From: Priapulus caudatus
Lineage: Eukaryota; Priapulida; Priapulimorpha; Priapulimorphida; Priapulidae
DNA: 22,319 bases
Assembly: GCF_000485595.1 (NCBI RefSeq)
Contig: NW_014578650.1
Location: 23,157 to 45,475 of the forward strand
Direction of reading: 5' to 3'
The translations under genes and the position numbers were made by a program. Shown piece after piece: positions 17,781 through 22,319 of this stretch (position 1 is its first letter; each line of letters starts with the position of its first letter). The notes below the pieces were generated by a model. That model was not told the origin of the DNA, made no database searches, and saw only the letters and a program-made list of their open reading frames with translations.

Positions 17781-18056
17781 GTTTGTTTGTATTTTTGTAC
17801 ATTCAGCAGTGATATGCGGCTGTTTAGAGGCCGGCCTGTCCGAAAATAGATTCATCATGATCGTGCAACAAATAGCCTATGAGCAGTAGATCTTACCTAT
17901 TTCCGGACAATGCATGAAATGACTCATGCATGCATGTACATGTAGCAGGAATGCACCGACCATCATCATGTGTTGTGTTGTTGTGTTTGTCTTAATTGCC
18001 AAAACATTTTTTTATGTTCTTCAATATTCTATCATAATCATAATTTTTAACTTCAG

Positions 18057-18238
18057 GTTTAATGCTAACAGAACGGGGCAACCACCTCCGACTATGGGGA
18101 AGAGGCATAACCTGAAACGCTCTAGAGGCCGACCAGTTGCCGAATATGCAATGAAAATCATTGTTTTGGATGGCCCCAATTATGAAATGAGGCCAATGTC
18201 GAAGTCCTCCAGAGACAAACTTAAAGAGGCCGGACTAG
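18057..18238 (+). CDS. second coding exon of HECT/G2E3-like gene
   Basis: Acceptor CTTCAG|G at 18056/18057 and donor CTAG|GTATGT at 18238/18239 enclose 182 bases, open in the frame set by the previous exon. It reads RHNLKRSRGRPVAEYAMKII (basic, RGRP AT-hook-like) and then SKSSRDKLKEAGLG. A basic linker followed by a K-E-A-G-L-G segment is seen in N-terminal regions of several invertebrate and fish HECT-type E3 proteins, by memory of the family pattern only. Confidence 0.6.
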
Positions 18239-18631
18239 GTATGTAACAATTTAAACAGAATTGGCTAGAATGTCAGTATTTACAAAGTGGAATAATCGAT
18301 GGTGATCACCCAAAATGTACATTCTTGTTGTTGTACGGAGAGTCGTCCTCCTTATCCTCACTTGTTCGGTGATACAGGGGACAAATTCCTTAATAGATTT
18401 TCAACAATTTTCGCTTGACTGGTAGGCAAAAACTTCTTCAATAAAAGTTTACTCTGACAGTAAAAATTTTAGAGGTCATTTTTATAAGGGGCGGTAAAAC
18501 ACCACCAGGCAGGAAAGAGGGGTGGGGCGCCCGCTCTTTTTTAATGGAATTGGGGACTGGAGATTTATAAATATTTATTCTAGTACATGTATTGTAGGCC
18601 CATGTATTATTTCTGTCAAATCTTTTTCCAG

Positions 18632-18874
18632 GTTGCCTCCAAGAAGATGGCAAGGATATGATTCGTGTTCCGGCAGATCTGTCGGAACACGAGTTTACCT
18701 CATTTCTTGTGGAGAAATGCCCCAAATTAAGGGGAATTAATTATATATTTCATGTATCAGATTCGCATGGGAAATTAGTTTCAGTAGCGTGTACTACACC
18801 ATCTGCATTACGCCTAAAGACAAAAAACATCGAGGAGGGTGGTATACATTGTCCCTACAGAAGAGCTTACTTTG
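18632..18874 (+). CDS. third coding exon, PB1/UBL-like N-terminal domain
   Basis: Acceptor TTTTTCCAG|G at 18631/18632, donor TTTG|GTTAGT at 18874/18875, 243 bases, open in the inherited frame. It reads GKDMIRVPADLSEHEFTSFL, then EKCPKLRGINYIFHVSDSHG, ending in YRRAYFG. Spacing of the segments (charged acidic strand, then C-P-K-L, then a beta-rich part ending in an aromatic-G) is like a compact N-terminal domain found in HECT/G2E3-like animal proteins. The gene would be an E3 ligase only if a HECT domain exists beyond this window. Exon phases agree at both junctions, which is stronger evidence than the family guess. Confidence 0.6.
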
Positions 18875-19586
18875 GTTAGTTTTTACTCTTACTCTTTACT
18901 TTTGTATCTCTTCATTGATTGTTATTAATATGGTTAATGTAGAACATGTAGAATCAGTTGTTGCAAACAGGTGCCAGCACTCTCGTTGTATTGTGTTTCA
19001 AATTCAGCCAGAAATTTTAAAAAAGACAGAAAAGGAAACTTGGACAGGGAACAGCTAGCACAGCAATTAGGGTGCTGAGGAAAAGGAAGGGCCTACAAAG
19101 CCATTCCCTATGTTACTAACTATAGCTGTTTAGCTGTTAAACATATGATATTATGTGCTGCTACTTGGATAAAGTTGCAACAGTTCCTGTCCGATTCTAC
19201 AGTACTAGTAATCCTATCCATGCAATATGACAACCAGCCTGAGGATGTGCTAAGTTGGCCAAAAAGTCTATCATCATCAAAAGCTAAATTGATGTAGGGT
19301 GGTACATTCCTAAATATATTCAATATGGCTGGCATGGGGCAGGAGTCATGACCCAAATTAATCAACTCTAAGGACTATAGCATTTACGAAAAAATACCCT
19401 CGGTAAAAGTCCCCCCTCCTCTCGGTAAAAATTCCATTGGTAAACCCGTAAAAGCTCAAAATTGGGGTTCCCCGGAGTGGTTGTTATCGGAGGGAGTTTT
19501 ACAGCATATATCTGTAATTCAGTATGCCCCCTGAAGGTTCTCGAGTGCTCAATTTCAGTTGTCTCATAATATTTTTGTTTTTTCAG
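18875..19586. other. intron or unresolved coding gap
   Basis: An additional exon is likely, because the phase from exon 3 gives in-frame stops in the later small exons. The best unplaced candidates are open stretches around 18960-19075 and a 72-codon stretch at 19080-19295 (ATWIKLQQFLSDSTVLVILS). A minus-strand frame (19120-19365) overlaps the latter and neither is confirmed. Confidence 0.35.
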
Positions 19587-19628
19587 GACCCTATCGAAGC
19601 CCCAGCAGCAAATGTTACAGTTGGAAGG
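19587..19628 (+). CDS. small symmetric exon A (42 nt)
   Basis: Acceptor TTTTTTCAG and donor AAGG|GTATGT enclose 42 bases. In frame 1 it reads DPIEAPAANVTVGR. Frame 2 (TLSKPQQQMLQLE) is also open. Related to exons B and C. Lengths of all three are multiples of three, so skipping or repeating them keeps frame. Confidence 0.6.
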
Positions 19629-19678
19629 GTATGTTTTTACCGTGAACAATATATGTATTTACCATTTCCAGTGTCCAG

Positions 19679-20866
19679 CAGGGCTTGAAACTAACGCTCG
19701 CCCGCTCGCCCGAGGCTAGTAGAAATCAGTAAGGGCTAGCAGAATGTCTGGGCTGACCATGCAGCCCTGTTGGCGAGTGGGAATGCCTACCAGATAACAT
19801 ATTACTAGTACTTTTTCAGCAACTACTAACCCGAACGAACTAGTAATAAGTAGTATAAAACTTGCGTGTGCAAACATAATAAAATTGCAAAACCTAAACA
19901 TGACAGCCACGATGCTGAACGCTGCCATATTGGATACTGTAGACTTTACTACCGGATTAAACCACATTAATCCCCTCACAGTGTATGTACGCAATACGTT
20001 TCTGTTCTACTTTCTGGTTATGTTCGTGGAACGGTTAGTTTACGGTTCAGCTGATCTCAAGGTTAAACAGTACAATATGCCTCCCCTTTTCAAACGAAAA
20101 GATGATTTCAATTTGATGTTTGCTAAATAAGCAAATTAGAAACTCAAATTTACTTATACTCAGTTGGAATCACCCTGGCTAATATACAATCCAGTCTCTG
20201 TGTCTATAATTGACGTGGAATAGTAGTCATGGTTTTGTCAGGTACTGTTATGAAAATAACCCGCATATATATACCTTTAAACCTACATTCCTGTAACAGG
20301 TATTCTAAGCTTTTTATAATACGAAGTTCATCGTAACACTAGCATAACACGTACGCTTGTATGTGGCTTATATTCAGTCAACTAATATAATTGCAATACA
20401 ACTCTACAAATCTTAAACTATCACAAACAGGATAACTCAACTTATAACTCTATACTGTACTTGTACTAACTACTAACAACCTCTGTACTTGTAGTAGAGA
20501 TAGTCACAAACGGTTCAACTTAAACATGAACTTTCACATTTCAGTAAACTAACTAATAGTTCTAATCGTTAATTACTAAGGAATATAATTATTCTGCTCT
20601 TATAACATACCTGATGTGTATACTATAAATCTATACTGAATCTAGATTTTCACAAAGTCAATGAATTTCGCAGAATGCATCTCAGAGCATCTAAAATCAA
20701 AACCCAGATTCCCCCCCCCCGAAAATGGCAAAACTGTGCTCACCACGTAGCTTCAGCGCCGCACTTCAGAAAACTAAGGGCTGATAGATATGTTTAAGGG
20801 CTAGTAGATTTTACAGGTCACTAGCCCTGCTGGCTAGTGAACATTTTAGGTTAGTTTCAAGCCCTG
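19679..20866. mobile_element. hAT-like element of 1188 bp
   Basis: Starts CAGGGCTTGAAACTAA and ends with its inverse complement TTAGTTTCAAGCCCTG (perfect 16-bp TIR). Subterminal GGGCTAG or its complement occurs several times at both ends. The target duplication is not clean: the right flank reads TACAGTGT, and a similar TCCAGTGT lies on the left, separated from the terminus by four bases. It contains an 82-codon open frame (19885-20130) but no transposase motif, and a run of C at 20711. It lies between small exons A and B, in what is presumably an intron. Confidence 0.8.
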
Positions 20867-21195
20867 TACAGTGTGACTCATGGGTGTAGCCTGTGGTAGA
20901 GGGGACCATTTAACATGTTTAAGAAGGGGTTGTTTAGTCTAACCGGCATGTTAATATATAATATTTCCGCCGGAACGGGTGCATTGTACGTACTGGTCAC
21001 CGGTAAACGAATATACGTTTTGGCCAACAACACAGCAGCACAGCTAGTCTATAGACATAGTAGGCCCAGGCCTTATCAGTTGGTTGTTGCTGCTTTCCTG
21101 GGCTGCTTTCTCCCCAGAGCATGGATGCTAATGGGGAATAATCGGAGTAACCAGTTGGTCATGGACTTAGAGTAACGTGAATTTCCCAAGGCATC
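20867..21195. other. intron-like stretch
   Basis: Sequence following the hAT element. An 87-codon frame at 20915-21175 has no domain and is not called. No repeat is seen until the exon B flank begins. Confidence 0.4.
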
Positions 21196-21345
21196 TACAA
21201 ACAAACAAGGTTGTATACATGGCTATTCTTAGTAAGTTGTTCTTTCATTGTATCATTTCAGGACCCTATCGAAGCCCCAGCTGAAGCTCAGCCAGGTCCA
21301 GCAAATATCAGAAGGGTATGTTTTAAATTTGAACAGTTCGGCAAT
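21196..21345 (+). repeat. duplicated unit B: intron flank plus exon B
   Basis: Contains TACAAACAAACAAGG, GGCTATTCTTAGTAAGTTG and the exon 21262-21315. Partner unit at 21491-21645, offset 295 bp. Confidence 0.8.
21262..21315 (+). CDS. small symmetric exon B (54 nt)
   Basis: Acceptor ATTTCAG, donor AAGG|GTATGT, 54 bases. In frame 1 it reads DPIEAPAEAQPGPANIRR. Frame 2 is open, while frame 3 (the one inherited directly from exon 3) contains TGA. So either frame 1 or 2 is used, with another exon between, or these exons are not translated from exon 3. Confidence 0.6.
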
Positions 21346-21490
21346 ACAGTCTTCGCTATCACGAACCTGGATGTACATGTAAATTGAATTTCCCAAGGCA
21401 TGAAGACCATCCCAGACAGTTAAGGAGATGAGTTCCCAAGGCCAAACAAATTCAAATCTAGAGACTTCCAAGACTCAATCAAAGATTCTG

Positions 21491-21645
21491 TACAAACAAA
21501 CAAGGCTGTATATGGCTATTCTTGGTAAGTTGTTCTTTCATTGTATCATTTCAGGACCCTATCGAAGTCACAGCTGCAGCTCAGCCAGGTCCAGCAGATG
21601 CGACAGTTAGAAGGGTATGTTTTCACTGTGAATAGTTCAACAATT
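21491..21645 (+). repeat. duplicated unit C: intron flank plus exon C
   Basis: Tandem copy of 21196-21345, with 1-base differences in the intron part (TTGGTAAGTTG in place of TTAGTAAGTTG). An older GAATTTCCCAAGGCAT pair lies farther out at 21179 and 21386. Confidence 0.8.
21555..21614 (+). CDS. small symmetric exon C (60 nt)
   Basis: Acceptor ATTTCAG, donor AAGG|GTATGT, 60 bases. In frame 1 it reads DPIEVTAAAQPGPADATVRR. Frame 2 (TLSKSQLQLSQVQQMRQLE) is also open, and frame 3 has TAG. It shares the GACCCTATCGAAG opening with A and B. Confidence 0.6.
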
Positions 21646-22030
21646 AGTATTCACTATACTAACTGCAGGTTAATACCTGGGAATGCTTGCAAAATTGGCA
21701 ATATTTTACTTAAAAGGGCAGCCCATTTAGATTTACAATGACATGTATCTACCCTAACCCCTGCTACCAACTAAGGACCAAAGACACATGGTGTGCCCCT
21801 TCGCCTCACTTCTCAGGTTGTTGAATAAAATGTGGTCCTAAATTTTGCTGACACTGTCTTGGGGACTCCATTCATCATTCATATTTTTGATCCACCATGG
21901 GAAAACTAGGCATAAGTCACACAGAAACTTTCTTATTTTAATTAACCCGCATCTACTCACAGTGGAGTGAATCCAAATAAAAATAAAATCAATGAAATAT
22001 GTCCATAGTTTTTATTGCTGCTCCTATAGC
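21646..22030. other. non-coding stretch
   Basis: No exon with both splice signals, no repeat and no RNA recognised. A polyadenylation-like AATAAA is at 21823, but no gene end is proposed. Confidence 0.4.
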
Positions 22031-22105
22031 TAGTGATGTTCCGATTAATTGATGATCATGCATATGACCAATCGATTAATCAACCAATGATTAATCAATC
22101 GTGAC
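22031..22105. mobile_element. possible left end of another hAT-like element
   Basis: TAGTGATGTTCCGATTAAT resembles hAT-type termini, followed by four GATTAAT motifs in both orientations (22043-22105) that look like a subterminal array. The right end is not found before 22226, so it may be truncated. Confidence 0.35.
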
Positions 22106-22225
22106 TTTCATGAGCTGCCAGTGGGTCGAATGGGAATTCTTGCCGAGGTGGCCCCTCAATTGCCAGTAGCAGCAGCGCCTCCAAAGCTGACTCACTCAGC
22201 CTGTTCCTCATGTAGCCATTCCCAT

Positions 22226-22319
22226 TAGAGCTGTGCGTCGGATCCGATAATCCGAATCCGATCCGATCCGAATCCGATCGGATTCGGATTCGGATCGGAT
22301 TTACAATTTTTAAAGAATC
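22226..22319. mobile_element. second copy of the TAGAGCTGTGCG hAT element, left end
   Basis: The first 40 bases match 1681-1720 exactly in the TIR and next to it, followed by the same GGATTC/GGATCG array with a small expansion. The copy continues beyond the window. Its left flank reads ATTCCCAT, the presumed target duplication. Confidence 0.88.

Noticed and set aside
18438-18725. 95-codon minus-strand frame overlapping exon 3
   Set aside because: Exon 3 on the plus strand has both splice sites and a phase match with exon 2.

Overview
This window is eukaryotic, almost certainly from an invertebrate animal. It holds no bacterial-style operons. It holds a decayed BEL/Pao LTR retrotransposon, at least three hAT-type DNA elements, a TAA-flanked MITE, a tRNA-like SINE trace, a broken C2H2 zinc-finger array and, near the right end, a spliced gene with GT-AG introns whose reading phase carries across them. 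I cannot name the species. The element mix (BEL/Pao, hAT, Harbinger-like MITE) suggests an aquatic invertebrate.

Region 1 (71 to about 7946) is one BEL/Pao element in + orientation: 5' LTR, gag, zinc knuckles, aspartic protease, reverse transcriptase, RNase H, integrase, 3' LTR. It is dead. A 13-bp tandem duplication shifts gag, an 876-bp non-autonomous hAT element sits inside the DUF1759 region with a perfect 8-bp target duplication, several frameshifts and two in-frame stops break pol, and about 730 bp of the integrase core is missing. A second copy of the same hAT family starts at 22226 and runs off the window.

Region 2 (7947 to 11353) is mostly non-coding. It has a degenerate 26-bp minisatellite (8366-8560) and, on the minus strand, a seven-finger C2H2 array (9338-9915) that is a pseudogene.

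Region 3 (11354 to 14100) holds two partial copies of one decayed mobile or gene-like sequence, about 1.29 kb apart. It also has possible exons and a 3' segment resembling a C48 (Ulp1/SENP-like) cysteine protease with H and D in the right spacing. A cluster of CRE, E-box and YY1-like motifs follows it.

Region 4 (14141 to 16047) starts with a 71-bp AACGTT-rich tandem repeat and a CA/CG alternating tract. Next comes a 958-bp internal piece of BEL integrase flanked by an exact 35-bp direct repeat, which looks like an insertion that duplicated its target. A fold-back cluster of TTTAGTG motifs and a candidate promoter with a first exon (three CCAAT boxes, ETS, YY1, splice donor) follow.

Region 5 (16048 to 22319) has a 417-bp MITE with TAA duplications, then a spliced gene (exons at about 17668, 18057 and 18632). 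It resembles the N-terminal domain of animal HECT/G2E3-like proteins, but weakly. Three small exons follow (42, 54 and 60 nt, all multiples of three) that arose by tandem duplication of one exon with its intron flanks. A 1.19-kb hAT element with subterminal GGGCTAG motifs lies between the first two.

Much of the frame disruption in region 1 is single-base indels, and the two LTRs also differ mainly by indels. Some of the damage may therefore be assembly error rather than biology.
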